A stretch of 64,000 nt of DNA from Formosa haliotis. Its GTDB lineage: Bacteria; Bacteroidota; Bacteroidia; Flavobacteriales; Flavobacteriaceae. A model generated the notes under the pieces. The model saw only the letters and a program-made list of their open reading frames with translations. It did not search any database and was not told where the DNA came from. Position numbers and translations under genes: made by a program. The DNA lies in contig NZ_BDEL01000001.1 of NCBI RefSeq assembly GCF_001685485.1, forward strand, positions 3,035,501 through 3,099,500. The letters are read 5' to 3'. Of this stretch, positions 11,801-19,533 are shown one piece after another (positions within the stretch are counted from its first letter, which is position 1; every line of letters begins with the position of its first letter).

Positions 11801-13099
11801 CCAGGATTTTTAGGAACCGTACAACCAACATTTGGATATACGATAGGAAGCCAAAGCGATATTAGAGATTATGTTGCCAAAAAAGGTTGGTTAACTGTGT
11901 ATCCAGATTTTAACGAACAATATACAGAAACACATAATAGACAATTAGATATTTCGGCAAACTTAGAACCTGCCAAAGATTTAAAAATAGATTTAATTTT
12001 TAATCGTTTGTATTCCGAGAGTTTTACAGAAAATTATGTTATCGATCAATTAAATGGTGAATACGAGTATAATGCACTAACGCCAAATACTTATGGTAAT
12101 TTTAATATTTCTACGTTATTGATTAAAACGGCATTTGGAACAAGCGATGAAAACGGTTCGAAAGCGTTTACCGATTTTAGATCGAATCGATTAATTGTAT
12201 CGAGACGTCTAGCTCAACAAGCAGGTGTAGATATGAGTAATCCAGATAACTTTGAAAACGGAGATGTTAATGGATATGCCTTAGGATTTGGTAAAAGTAG
12301 TCAGGCTGTCCTGCTACCATCTTTTTTAGCGGCGTACCAAGGGCAAGATGCCGATGGTGTAAGTTTAAGTGCTTTTAGGAATATGCCTTTACCTAACTGG
12401 GATTTAAAATACACTGGGTTTATGAAAATGGCTTGGTTTAAAAAACACTTTAAACGTTTTTCTGTTGGCCATGGTTACCGTTCTACGTATACCATAAACC
12501 AATTTACTACCAATTTAGATTACAACTCTATTAATTACGATTTAGATTATACGCAACAACCCGACGACGTGTTAAACCAGTCAGGCGATTATAAAAATGA
12601 AAACTTATACAGTAACATCAATTTAACCGAGATGTTTAGTCCGTTAATTCGTTTAGATTTCGAAATGCAGAATTCTATTAAAATTCTTACCGAGATTAGA
12701 AAAGATAGGTTACTGTCTTTAAGTTTCGATAATAATTTAATGACCGAAATTATAGGAAACGAATATATAATAGGTTTAGGGTATCGTATAAAAGATGTAA
12801 GAATGCGTTCTAAATTGGCTGGCCCAAATAGAACGATAGTAAGCGACATTAATATGAAAGCCGATGTGTCTTTAAGAGAAAATAAAACGATTATTAGATA
12901 TTTAGACCTAAATAATAATCAAGTTACTTCCGGACAAACAATATGGGGATTAAAATACACGGCAGATTATGCCTTTAGTAAAAACCTATCGGCGATCTTT
13001 TATTTCGATTATAGTTTTTCAGAATACGCCATTTCTACAGCATTTCCACAAACCACATTGCGCTCTGGTTTAACCGTGCGATATAATTTTGGGAATTAG
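5897..13099 (+). CDS. sprA: Type IX secretion translocon / gliding protein SprA (Sov)
   Basis: SprA is the giant outer-membrane barrel through which the type IX secretion system exports adhesins and enzymes, and it is needed for gliding. The 2400-residue length is right for the family. A TTG start is followed by a charged/hydrophobic signal sequence (TVVVFLVLFLITVTGVAQ), then repeated SprA-type domains rich in Tyr/Asp/Asn, and a C-terminus ending in aromatic beta-strands (LRSGLTVRYNFGN). An Ala/Pro/Gln/Asn-rich low-complexity patch near residues 1910-1940 (nt about 11,630-11,700) probably marks a loop or plug linker. Downstream gcvH has its own promoter, so sprA likely ends the ruvA transcript. 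Other type IX parts (porSV, gldKLMN) are not in the window. Confidence 0.95.
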   Translation: MNTTHFNAFNLTIKTVVVFLVLFLITVTGVAQTTPTIPQDSIKTGHTLGRINMPNPTSIVSKYTYDAFTNRYIYTESVGEFNINYPIILTPDEFEELVQAENLKSYYKQKIDAFDGKKEGSEDGKKNLLPAFYVNSSFFESIFGGSTVEVIPQGSVEMDLGVLFSKQDNPAFSPRNRSNFSFDFDQRISLSLLGNVGTRLQVTANYDTQSTFDFQNLIKLEYTPTEDDIIQKIEVGNVSMPLNSTLITGAQSLFGVKTQLQFGKTTVTGIFSEQKSETRTVVAQGGGTLEEFELFARDYDENRHFFLAQYFREKYDEALSNYPFINTNVQITRIEAWITNRTNSTDNVRNIVGFQDLGESNSELIGSAVNIFNSPGAFPDNGNNAYDPTLIGKANGQLTSAVRDIATVQSGILVPGTSEGKDYAKLENAKKLVQGTEFILNTQLGYISLNQRLNNDEILAVAFQFTVGGKVYQVGEFANDGVNATDIEGDDDENAQTVITNNSLVLKLLKSPITNVNQPIWKLMMKNIYDTGAYQLTQEDFKLNIFYTEASPLNYISPVGGDFGTTFDGDPIQEVPLLRLFNFDKLNYNGDPQARGDGFFDYVSGMTVIPSNGKIVFTKAEPFGSYLFDVLHIPSSSEDYNDPNTYNPNQQKYVFNELYEVTKTKAQDYAEKNKFQIKGRYKSTGGEGIPIGAFNVPRGSVTVTAGGRVLVEGIDYTVNYQLGQVQILDEALKASNTPIQVSTENNAVFGQQTKRFMGVNVEHQFSDKFVLGATMLNLHERPITQKANYSTEPINNTIFGFNGNYSTEVPFLTRLVNKLPNIDTDVPSNLSVRGEFAYLKPGAPKGTDFNGEATAYVDDFEGSQNAISLKAQQSWFLSSRPVGLNVPSNPNEDQNGIQNGYQRAMLNWYMIDPIFYSSQRPSGMTDNDISGLYTSRVFIQELFPEQGIAQGQSTVLNTLDLAYYPDERGPYNFDPNTKSGTIPNPEDSWAGITRALTSTDFEQANVEYIEFWLQDPFQENESNPGGKLVFNLGNISEDIIKDGRKQYENGLPKDGNSSLLPTTEWGTVVPQNQSLVYAFDSQGNERTNQDVGYDGYSDEEEGIAFGIDFGPDPSNDNYTYFLNTSGDIFQRYKGYNGVDGNSPEVFSDTNRGSTTQPDVEDINRDNTMNTIDSYYEYELDLNPTNLPKSPSDVGNIPPTNPLSEYIKDIKVEPRLLANGQTTNVRWYQFRIPVEGSNVKSVGGITDLRSIRFARMYVKGFIEPTVFRFGTLDLVRSDWRRYTLALDKDDVTPDDPETEFSVGVISTLENDGIYQSPPGVDPEELYNNNTVIQQNEQSLVLNVCGLEEADSRAVYKNISIDMRQYKRLRMFVHAEDDGTMGLDDYPVAFIRMGNDLTQNYYQIEIPLKKSEGTSREALWPEENEVNLAIELLQQIKSKGLADGSLANEDPTFYDVEGSDLTLVTDPYSGYVLGQQRIGIKGNPNFGDIRTLMLGVKNGANSPQCGVFWFNELRLSDMDNDGGWAAILSVDSNLADFANVSATGRQSTAGFGSIEQGPSERSLEDVVQYDVVTNVNIGQLLPKKWGVQIPFNFGQSEETITPKYDAYYRDLELDTQLDNTNNVDSVLKVNENYTKRKSINFIGVRKIRTTEDKPHFYDVENFTLNYSFNKTEHRDFEIENSVDKAVRLGANYAYNFTPKTIEPFKKNDSLFTGKYWQILKDFNFNYLPTTFTVSSNILRNYNKQRFREVELGEGNIGLEELYRRNYTFDFQYTFSYNLTRALQINFTTSKNNIVRNYFKDNIINGEQDPTLDVWDGFLDIGAPNRQYQQLGINYELPLYKIPFLSFLQATYAYTGDFQWQKGSDLYGDLEIDGATYDLGNTIQNANVHNLNTSMDMNKLYKYLGLVKKPAARAAPRRPQPQGAAEANPEQASNKSNAWVNAGIDILTMVKRIQLNYQENNGTYLPGYLQTPGFLGTVQPTFGYTIGSQSDIRDYVAKKGWLTVYPDFNEQYTETHNRQLDISANLEPAKDLKIDLIFNRLYSESFTENYVIDQLNGEYEYNALTPNTYGNFNISTLLIKTAFGTSDENGSKAFTDFRSNRLIVSRRLAQQAGVDMSNPDNFENGDVNGYALGFGKSSQAVLLPSFLAAYQGQDADGVSLSAFRNMPLPNWDLKYTGFMKMAWFKKHFKRFSVGHGYRSTYTINQFTTNLDYNSINYDLDYTQQPDDVLNQSGDYKNENLYSNINLTEMFSPLIRLDFEMQNSIKILTEIRKDRLLSLSFDNNLMTEIIGNEYIIGLGYRIKDVRMRSKLAGPNRTIVSDINMKADVSLRENKTIIRYLDLNNNQVTSGQTIWGLKYTADYAFSKNLSAIFYFDYSFSEYAISTAFPQTTLRSGLTVRYNFGN

Positions 13100-13108
13100 T
13101 AATTAAAG

Positions 13109-13139
13109 TTTGATATTCGGTCGCGAATAAATACATTTG
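13109..13139 (+). promoter_or_regulatory. Promoter upstream of gcvH (TTTG-N19-TACATTTG)
   Basis: TTTG at 13109-13112 and TACATTTG at 13132-13139 are separated by 19 bp, matching both halves and the spacing of the flavobacterial sigma-A consensus. The gcvH ATG follows 28 bp after the -7 element. One of the cleanest promoters in the window. Confidence 0.8.
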
Positions 13140-13167
13140 TTAAACCTAATTAAAATAGAAATATAAA

Positions 13168-13548
13168 ATGAATATTCCATCAGAATTAAAGTACACTAAA
13201 GACCACGAGTGGGTAAAAATTGAAGACGACATCGCAACTGTAGGTATCACCGATTTTGCACAAAGCGAATTAGGAGACATCGTTTATGTTGAGGTTGAAA
13301 CCGTAGACGAAACTTTAAATATAGAAGAAGTTTTTGGAACTGTTGAAGCTGTAAAAACAGTTTCAGATTTATTTTTACCATTATCTGGGGAAATTATTGA
13401 ATTTAACGAAAGATTGGAAGACGAGCCTGAAATCGTAAATTCAGATCCTTATAGAGACGGATGGATGATTAAAATTAAATTTAACAACCCATCAGAGTTA
13501 GAAACATTGCTTTCAGATGAAGATTATAAGGCTTTAGTTGGTGCTTAA
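13168..13548 (+). CDS. gcvH: Glycine cleavage system H protein
   Basis: GcvH carries the lipoyl arm that shuttles the aminomethyl group between the P, T and L proteins of glycine cleavage. At 126 residues it is full length; the lipoylated lysine is K63 in [11 protein letters not shown], within the biotinyl/lipoyl domain. No gcvP or gcvT is in the window, so the system is dispersed. It overlaps the next gene by 11 bp and is the first gene after a well-formed promoter. Confidence 0.97.
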   Translation: MNIPSELKYTKDHEWVKIEDDIATVGITDFAQSELGDIVYVEVETVDETLNIEEVFGTVEAVKTVSDLFLPLSGEIIEFNERLEDEPEIVNSDPYRDGWMIKIKFNNPSELETLLSDEDYKALVGA

Positions 13549-13921
13549 TAAACGCCTACTAATACCAGCTGCAATTTTTTATACCCTTGTTTTATCAACG
13601 GTAAGCCTAATTAATTTAGGCAATTTAACAGCAGGAACTCCAAAAAACAGCGATAAAGCGTTTCATTTTTTGGCATATTGTTTGTTAGCATTAGTATGGT
13701 ATGTAGTGTTTAAAATAGGTTTTAAATGGCCGAAAACCAAATCATTAGTTACATCTGGTATTGTTTCTATATGTTTTGGAATCTTAATTGAATGCCTTCA
13801 AGGTGGGTTTACCCAAAGCAGACAATTTGATGTTTTAGACATAGTAGCGAATAGCACTGGTGTTTTTTTAATGCTCATTATTTTGGCATTTATTAAAAAA
13901 ACTAATTATAAAAAAATATAA
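13538..13921 (+). CDS. VanZ-like family membrane protein
   Basis: A 127-residue integral membrane protein with about four transmembrane helices. The pattern [17 protein letters not shown], a central helix containing GILIECLQ, and [15 protein letters not shown] are typical of VanZ-like proteins. The family is named after a teicoplanin-resistance accessory gene, but this chromosomal version has no known role and no resistance genes surround it. The start is a TTG at 13538 (or GTG at 13541) inside gcvH, implying translational coupling. Confidence 0.8.
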   Translation: MVLNKRLLIPAAIFYTLVLSTVSLINLGNLTAGTPKNSDKAFHFLAYCLLALVWYVVFKIGFKWPKTKSLVTSGIVSICFGILIECLQGGFTQSRQFDVLDIVANSTGVFLMLIILAFIKKTNYKKI

Positions 13922-13981
13922 ACGTTTGCTTTTTTGCCAAATAAATGGTTATTTTAGCAATCCTGAAAACAAGATATTATT

Positions 13982-14701
13982 ATGGAACTTAAGAAAAACC
14001 CTAAAGCAAATGTTTCCCGTAACAGCGCTTTATACTTTGCAATTGGTTTAGCTTTAATGTTAGCCTTAACTAATTTTGCAATTAATTACAAAAGCTACGA
14101 TAAAGAGGCTATCGATATTGGTATGATTAATATGGATCAAGAATTGGAAGAAGAAATTCCAATTACTGAACAAATAAAAACGCCACCACCTCCACCACCG
14201 CCACCAGCAGCACCTGAAGTTATTGAGGTTGTAAAAGATGAGGTAGAAGTTGAGGAAACTGTAATTGAGTCTACAGAAACAAGTCAAGAAGAAGAAATTG
14301 CTGAGGTAGAAGAAGTTGTTGTAGAAGAGGTGGAAGAAGATGTTGAGGTACCATTCTCTATTATTGAAAACGTTCCTGTATTCCCAGGATGTGAAAAAGG
14401 AGATAACAATGCTAAAAAAGCTTGTATGTCTGAGAAAATTTCAAAATTCGTAGGGAAAAACTTTAATACAGATTTAGCGGGTGAATTAGGTTTATCAGGA
14501 AGACAACGTATTAATGTGATCTTTAAAATCGACAAAAAAGGAAATATTACAGGGGTACGTGCTAGAGCACCACATCCTAAATTAGAGCAAGAGGCTGCAC
14601 GTGTAATTAATAAATTACCACAAATGAAGCCAGGTATGCAACGTGGTAAGGCGGTAATTGTACCTTACTCACTTCCAATCGTATTCCAAGTACAAGATTA
14701 A
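13982..14701 (+). CDS. TonB-family energy transducer
   Basis: A 239-residue inner-membrane protein. Residues about 18-34 form the anchoring helix, followed by a run of eight prolines near residue 70, a Glu/Val-rich acidic periplasmic spacer (about 80-125) and a C-terminal TonB domain from about 127 (VPVFPGCE) to the end (VPYSLPIVFQVQD). A Cys pair (PGCE...KKACMS) is shared with the protein at 44.3 kb. TonB proteins pass proton-motive energy from ExbBD to outer-membrane receptors; which receptor it serves cannot be told. A strong terminator follows, so the gcvH-vanZ-tonB unit ends here. Confidence 0.9.
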   Translation: MELKKNPKANVSRNSALYFAIGLALMLALTNFAINYKSYDKEAIDIGMINMDQELEEEIPITEQIKTPPPPPPPPAAPEVIEVVKDEVEVEETVIESTETSQEEEIAEVEEVVVEEVEEDVEVPFSIIENVPVFPGCEKGDNNAKKACMSEKISKFVGKNFNTDLAGELGLSGRQRINVIFKIDKKGNITGVRARAPHPKLEQEAARVINKLPQMKPGMQRGKAVIVPYSLPIVFQVQD

Positions 14702-14721
14702 ATTATAAGTGTTTAAATATT

Positions 14722-14756
14722 AAAATCCCGATACATATTGTGTCGGGATTTTTTTT
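14722..14756 (+). terminator. Rho-independent terminator after the TonB gene
   Basis: Stem AAAATCCCGA (14722-14731) pairs with TCGGGATTTT (14743-14752), followed by a T-run to 14756. It separates the TonB gene from the RemB-like gene. Confidence 0.85.
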
Positions 14757-14831
14757 GTCTTCATTTTTTTAATTTCAGAGTACTCAAAAAATAGTATCTT
14801 TCGGCCCTTAACTATCAGCCGCAATTTTTAT

Positions 14832-16943
14832 ATGAGACTATTAATTGTAATGTTACTACTCGTTCTACCAATACGACAGTATGCACAACAACCACAATTA
14901 GAACAACCTTTTTTAGAAAAACCTCCCGTATTTAATCAGTGCGAAAACTCGAATTTCGATGAGCTTCAAGCGTGTTTCGATAAAACGGTTTTCCATACCA
15001 TTTACGATAACTTTCAAGTGCCAGAAGAGGTGGTTAACAACCAGTATAAGGGTGAGATTGTCGTGCTTTTCGAGGTCGATAAAGAAGGGGTTTTTAAAGC
15101 GTTTTACACCGATGCTGTGTACAATTCTCTTCAAGAAGAGGCTAAGCGTGTGTTTACATTACTTCCAAAAATTCAACCGGCTACATTTAACGGGAAACCT
15201 ATAGCTAAACAGTATTCTTTAACTATTAAAATTCCGTTAGTAGCCTATCTGGACCAAACGGAAACGGCAAGCCCTGTTAAAACTGTAAACCCCATAGAGG
15301 AACGTGTAAAAAATGAATTAGACAGTATCAATAAGTCGGTTAAATTCAATACAAAAAAACAGTTTAGTAGTACCTTGAATATTCCGTTTAATCATAGTTA
15401 TTATGCGAAATTCGATAGACAAATAAATCTTGTTGGTACAAATAGTCACACGGCCTCGAAACCTTTAATGTATAGCGATGTCAATACCTACTACGATTTT
15501 GAAGCTGAACAAAATAAAACTAAAAAGGATGTATCAACCTGGTTAGGGCGAAAATTTTGGAACGATCATTTGGTAGAGCTTGAAGGTAAAAACTATTGGT
15601 TTTTATTAGATCCTGTATTCGACCTTCAAATTGGAAAAGATACCGAAGCCGATTTTTCTTCTACATTTATGAATACTAGAGGGATTGTGTTTCAAGGAGG
15701 ATTAGGAAAACATTTTAGTTTTTATACCTCATTCTATGAAAGTCAGGGGCGTTTTGCACAGTATTTTAACACCTATGCCGAAAGCATTAAAGCTTGGGGG
15801 CCAGATCCTGCTTTAATTCCAGGTAGAGGTATTGCCAAAGGTTACAAGGACAATGCATACGATTTTCCGGTGGCGGAAGCATACATGTCTTACACGCCAG
15901 CCAAGTTTCTAAACTTGCAGTTTGGTAGTGGTAAAAATTTTATTGGAGACGGTTACCGATCGCTATTACTTAGCGATGTGGCTACGCCAACACCCTTTTT
16001 AAAACTTAATGTTTCTTTCTGGAAATTAAAATATACAAGTACCTGGATTTGGGGAAAAGATGTTAGGCCAGAAGTTACTGTAGATAAAACCTATTTAACT
16101 AAGTATATGTCGAATCATTATTTGAGTTTAAACATTACCAAACGCTTAAATATTGGGTTGTTTGAATCTGTGGTGTGGAGCAATACTAACGATAGGGGGT
16201 TTGATGTGAATTATTTAAACCCGATAATTTTTTTAAGAGCTGTAGAATTTGAAACTGGACAAGGAGCCGGAAATGCCATACTTGGATTTACCTCTAAATA
16301 TAAGCTGAACGATGACATGAATTTATACGGACAATTTATTTTAGATGAGTTTTCGTTAAGCGATGTTACAGCAGGGGAAAAAAGCTGGAAGAATAAATTT
16401 GGATTTCAATTAGGATATAAGTATTTCAATGCCTTTAAGGTTGATAATTTATTGCTTCAAGCAGAGTATAATCAAGTAAGACCTTATACATATTCTCATA
16501 ATACCATAGTTTTAAACTACGGTAATTATAATCAGTCTATGGCACATTTATGGGGGGCTAATTTTAGAGAGTTTATTTTAATAGGACGATATAATTATAA
16601 ACGCTGGTCGGCAGATGCCAAGTTAATTTTTGGAGTAAGAGGATTAGATTTTGATAAGGCAGAAGACGATTATAGTTATGGAGGCGACATTTATCGCGAT
16701 TATAACGATAGACCTTACGATACCAATGTTAAAATTGGACAAGGAATTAAAACAAAAACTATAAATGCCGAATTGCAAGCTGGCTATTTAATTAACCCTG
16801 CAACAAATTTAAAAGTATTTACAAATATAAGTTACCGAAATTTCAATCCAGACGCTACTACAGCCACCACTTTTAAGAGTAATACCGTGTGGTTTAATGT
16901 TGGATTACGCAGCGATCTATTTAATTGGTATTTTGATTTGTAG
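14832..16943 (+). CDS. remB: RemB-like gliding-associated outer-membrane protein
   Basis: A 703-residue protein with a short signal peptide (about 1-18, ending in QYAQQ), an N-terminal domain of about 110 residues resembling a TonB C-terminal domain (PVFNQCENSNFDELQACF ... EIVVLFEVDKEG), a polar linker, and a long C-terminal half of alternating aromatic beta-strands. Size, architecture and position after sprA-gcvH-vanZ-tonB match my recollection of F. johnsoniae RemB, a redundant gliding-motility protein. Its biochemical function is not established; a role in surface organisation with type IX secretion is inferred from context. A generic outer-membrane barrel of unknown role is the alternative. 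Confidence 0.72.
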   Translation: MRLLIVMLLLVLPIRQYAQQPQLEQPFLEKPPVFNQCENSNFDELQACFDKTVFHTIYDNFQVPEEVVNNQYKGEIVVLFEVDKEGVFKAFYTDAVYNSLQEEAKRVFTLLPKIQPATFNGKPIAKQYSLTIKIPLVAYLDQTETASPVKTVNPIEERVKNELDSINKSVKFNTKKQFSSTLNIPFNHSYYAKFDRQINLVGTNSHTASKPLMYSDVNTYYDFEAEQNKTKKDVSTWLGRKFWNDHLVELEGKNYWFLLDPVFDLQIGKDTEADFSSTFMNTRGIVFQGGLGKHFSFYTSFYESQGRFAQYFNTYAESIKAWGPDPALIPGRGIAKGYKDNAYDFPVAEAYMSYTPAKFLNLQFGSGKNFIGDGYRSLLLSDVATPTPFLKLNVSFWKLKYTSTWIWGKDVRPEVTVDKTYLTKYMSNHYLSLNITKRLNIGLFESVVWSNTNDRGFDVNYLNPIIFLRAVEFETGQGAGNAILGFTSKYKLNDDMNLYGQFILDEFSLSDVTAGEKSWKNKFGFQLGYKYFNAFKVDNLLLQAEYNQVRPYTYSHNTIVLNYGNYNQSMAHLWGANFREFILIGRYNYKRWSADAKLIFGVRGLDFDKAEDDYSYGGDIYRDYNDRPYDTNVKIGQGIKTKTINAELQAGYLINPATNLKVFTNISYRNFNPDATTATTFKSNTVWFNVGLRSDLFNWYFDL

Positions 16944-16967
16944 AATTAACTTTTCAAAGTATATTTG
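16937..16967 (+). promoter_or_regulatory. Promoter of the ctaB/cox operon (TTTG-N19-TATATTTG)
   Basis: TTTG at 16937-16940 lies inside the last codons of the RemB-like gene and TATATTTG at 16960-16967 follows at 19 bp. The ctaB TTG start is 40 bp further on. Both halves and the spacing match the consensus. Confidence 0.75.
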
Positions 16968-17007
16968 CGCACTTTGAATTTATTAAAACGATTAAGTAAT
17001 CGATACC

Positions 17008-17900
17008 TTGGCTAGTACACAAACGTCCGTAAAGACACATTCCCTAATTTCAGATTTTAAAGAAATCACCAAGATGCGCTTATCTTTAAGTGTGGTGTTT
17101 TCTTCATTAGCCGGTTATTTATTGGGGGTAGATGTGGTAGATTTAAAAACATTGGTGCTTTTGGCCTTTGGAGGATACTTTATGGTAGGAGCATCGAATG
17201 CGTTTAATCAAATTATAGAAAAGGACCTCGATGCTTTAATGGATCGTACAAAAGATCGTCCGGTACCGGCAGGAAGAATGTCTGTTAATACAGCTTTTAT
17301 AATTGCATCTATATTCACCCTTCTAGGCGTTATCGTTTTATATGCTATAAACCCTAAAACAGCTATGTTTGGGGCTATTTCTATATTTATTTACACCTGC
17401 GTCTATACGCCTTTAAAAACCAAAACACCATTATCTGTTTTTGTAGGCGCTATTCCCGGAGCAATACCTTTCATGTTAGGATGGGTTGCAGCAACCAATA
17501 ATTTTGGAATTGAACCGGGGGTATTATTTATGTTGCAATTTTTCTGGCAATTCCCTCACTTTTGGGCTATTGGTTGGTTTTTATACGACGATTATAAGAA
17601 AGGTGGATTTTTTATGTTGCCAACCGGGAAACGAGACAAAGGGACTGCGGTACAAACCATAATGTATACCATTTGGACCATTATAATTTCTATTATCCCT
17701 GCTTTTGGCTTTACAGGTAAATTATTTTTAACGCCATTCGCTGCAGTTATTGTATTTTTGTTCGGATTGGTTATGCTTTACTATGCATTGCAGTTATTTA
17801 AAAAATGACGGCTGTTGCTGCAAAGCAATTAATGTTGGCGAGTGTTTCGTACATCACACTAATACAAATCATTTACGTATTAGATAAATTTTTAAGATAG
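17008..17900 (+). CDS. ctaB: Protohaem IX farnesyltransferase CtaB, with a frameshift near the 3' end
   Basis: CtaB (haem O synthase) attaches the farnesyl group to haem B for haem-copper oxidases. Multiple membrane helices and the prenyltransferase aspartate motif DLDALMDRTKDRP are present. As read, translation stops at 17806 after 266 residues. Adding one A to the A6 run at 17800-17805 restores the frame and adds a family-like last helix (QLMLASVSYITLIQIIYVLD) ending at TAG 17898-17900, giving 297 residues, normal for the family. The restored stop lies 1 bp before the next gene, as expected in an operon. The indel is therefore probably a sequencing error or a recent mutation. The start is a TTG; the promoter is at 16937-16967. 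Confidence 0.93.
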
Positions 17901-17901
17901 C

Positions 17902-18483
17902 ATGGATTTAACACAGGGTACTATAGAAGAAAAAACATACAGAGCTAAAAAAGTAATGCTTTGGTTTGGTATTATTTCTTTAATTATGTCGTTTGCAGGA
18001 TGGACAAGTGCGTTTATTGTTAGTAGTACACGCCCAGATTGGCTATCAGATTTTCAACTTCCAAATGCTTTTTTAGTTAGTACCATTTTAATTTTATTAA
18101 GTAGTGCCACCTTCTTTATGGCAAAACAAATGCTTAAAAAAGGGAATAGACAAGCTACAACGATACTCTTGTTGGTAACCTTAGGCCTAGGGATTGCATT
18201 TGTTGTTAACCAATTTGCAGGGTTCAGACAAATTATAGAAGCAGGTTACAATTTTACCGGTCCAACTAGTAATATTACAATGTCTTATGTGTATATTATT
18301 GCAGTAATGCATATTATTCACGTTATTGTGGGCTTAATTTGCCTTATAGTTGTAATTTATAATCATTTTAAACAAAAGTATAGTGCCTCGAAAATGCTTG
18401 GTTTTGAACTTGCAGCGACTTTCTGGCATTTCGTAGATTTTCTATGGGTTTACCTCTTTTTGTTTTTATATTTCTTTAAATAA
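17902..18483 (+). CDS. Cytochrome c oxidase subunit III-type protein (short form)
   Basis: A 193-residue, five-helix membrane protein of the haem-copper oxidase subunit III family. The pattern IIAVMHIIHVIVGL and the C-terminal FWHFVDFLWVYLFLFLYFFK are family hallmarks. Subunit III stabilises the catalytic core but carries no redox centre. It is followed by a second, longer subunit III gene. The catalytic subunits I and II are not in this window; in related genomes they often lie just upstream of ruvB. Confidence 0.88.
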   Translation: MDLTQGTIEEKTYRAKKVMLWFGIISLIMSFAGWTSAFIVSSTRPDWLSDFQLPNAFLVSTILILLSSATFFMAKQMLKKGNRQATTILLLVTLGLGIAFVVNQFAGFRQIIEAGYNFTGPTSNITMSYVYIIAVMHIIHVIVGLICLIVVIYNHFKQKYSASKMLGFELAATFWHFVDFLWVYLFLFLYFFK

Positions 18484-18493
18484 ATAATTTGTA

Positions 18494-18501
18494 TATTTTT
18501 G
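18494..18501 (+). promoter_or_regulatory. Possible -7 element TATTTTTG before the long subunit III gene
   Basis: TATTTTTG fits TANNTTTG and ends 26 bp before the ATG at 18528, in the only sizeable gap among the oxidase genes. No -33 TTTG is correctly spaced, so it may be an internal or spurious site. Confidence 0.3.
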
Positions 18502-18527
18502 ACTAACCATAAAACCAATTAATTAAT

Positions 18528-19508
18528 ATGAATACTACAGTTGTAAATACTGGAACCGAAGGTAAAACTTGGGGCGGTGGTAACGAACCACTTCGCGCAA
18601 GTTATGGTAAAATGATGATGTGGTTTTTCATCGTTTCCGATGCCTTAACTTTCTCTGGCTTTTTAGCAGCCTACGGATTTTCAAGATTTAAATTTATCGA
18701 TTCATGGCCTATAGCAGATGAGGTGTTTACACACGTTCCGTTTCTACATGGTCAGGATTTACCAATGATTTATGTTGCTTTCATGACGTTTATCTTAATT
18801 ATGTCGTCTGTTACTATGGTACTTGCCGTAGATGCAGGACATCATTTAAATAAACAAAAAGTAACGATTTACATGTTTTTAACCATTATAGGTGGTATCA
18901 TTTTCGTTGGATCTCAAGCTTGGGAATGGAAAACATTTATTACAGGTGAATATGGTGCTGTACAAACACGTTCTGGTAACTTACTTCAATTTGTAGATAC
19001 AGATGGTCATCGTGTAGCTATTAGCGATTTCGCTATACCAGCACACGGAGAACGTGTACAACATGAAAGAAATAAAGGACTTTGGTTTACAAATGAAGCA
19101 TCGCTTCCTCCATTTTCTGTAGATGAAGTTGTAAAAGGTTTAGAGGCTAACGAACATGTTTTAGTAAGAACAGAATTACTAAACGAAGAAGGTCAAAAAA
19201 CAGTATTATCAAGAGCAGAATCTTTAAGACAATTAAAATCTCACGGACAGCTAGTTGTTCAAGGTGCTAATCTTGAAGTAAACGAATATGGGAAACCTAT
19301 TTTTGCAGATTTCTTCTTCTTCATTACAGGATTCCACGGGTTTCACGTACTTTCTGGAGTGATCTTAAACATTATTATTTTCTTTAATGTTATTATTGGT
19401 ACTTACGAAAGACGTAGAAGTTACGAAATGGTTGAAAAGGTTGGTTTATACTGGCACTTTGTAGATTTAGTTTGGGTATTTGTATTTACATTCTTCTACC
19501 TAGTTTAA
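18528..19508 (+). CDS. Cytochrome c oxidase subunit III (long form with extramembrane insert)
   Basis: A 326-residue subunit III homologue. Membrane helices at about 25-130 are followed by a hydrophilic insert of roughly 110 residues (about 145-255, rich in Glu/Arg/His), then the conserved GFHGFHVLSG and a C-terminal YWHFVDLVWVFVFTFFYLV. The insert distinguishes it from the short paralogue directly upstream. The two probably occupy the same oxidase as N- and C-complementing parts or serve different complexes; the sequence does not decide this. Confidence 0.9.
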   Translation: MNTTVVNTGTEGKTWGGGNEPLRASYGKMMMWFFIVSDALTFSGFLAAYGFSRFKFIDSWPIADEVFTHVPFLHGQDLPMIYVAFMTFILIMSSVTMVLAVDAGHHLNKQKVTIYMFLTIIGGIIFVGSQAWEWKTFITGEYGAVQTRSGNLLQFVDTDGHRVAISDFAIPAHGERVQHERNKGLWFTNEASLPPFSVDEVVKGLEANEHVLVRTELLNEEGQKTVLSRAESLRQLKSHGQLVVQGANLEVNEYGKPIFADFFFFITGFHGFHVLSGVILNIIIFFNVIIGTYERRRSYEMVEKVGLYWHFVDLVWVFVFTFFYLV

Positions 19509-19533
19509 TTTTAAAATATAATCTTTTAGAAAA

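Noticed and set aside
13538..13921. Glycopeptide resistance locus suggested by the VanZ-like gene
   Set aside because: No vanHAX or vanRS genes are present; VanZ-like proteins are widespread without resistance.
17800..17807. Programmed -1 frameshift in ctaB
   Set aside because: The run does not form a canonical slip site (the P-site would re-pair with TAA), no stimulating hairpin is seen, and two other genes show the same missing-A defect.
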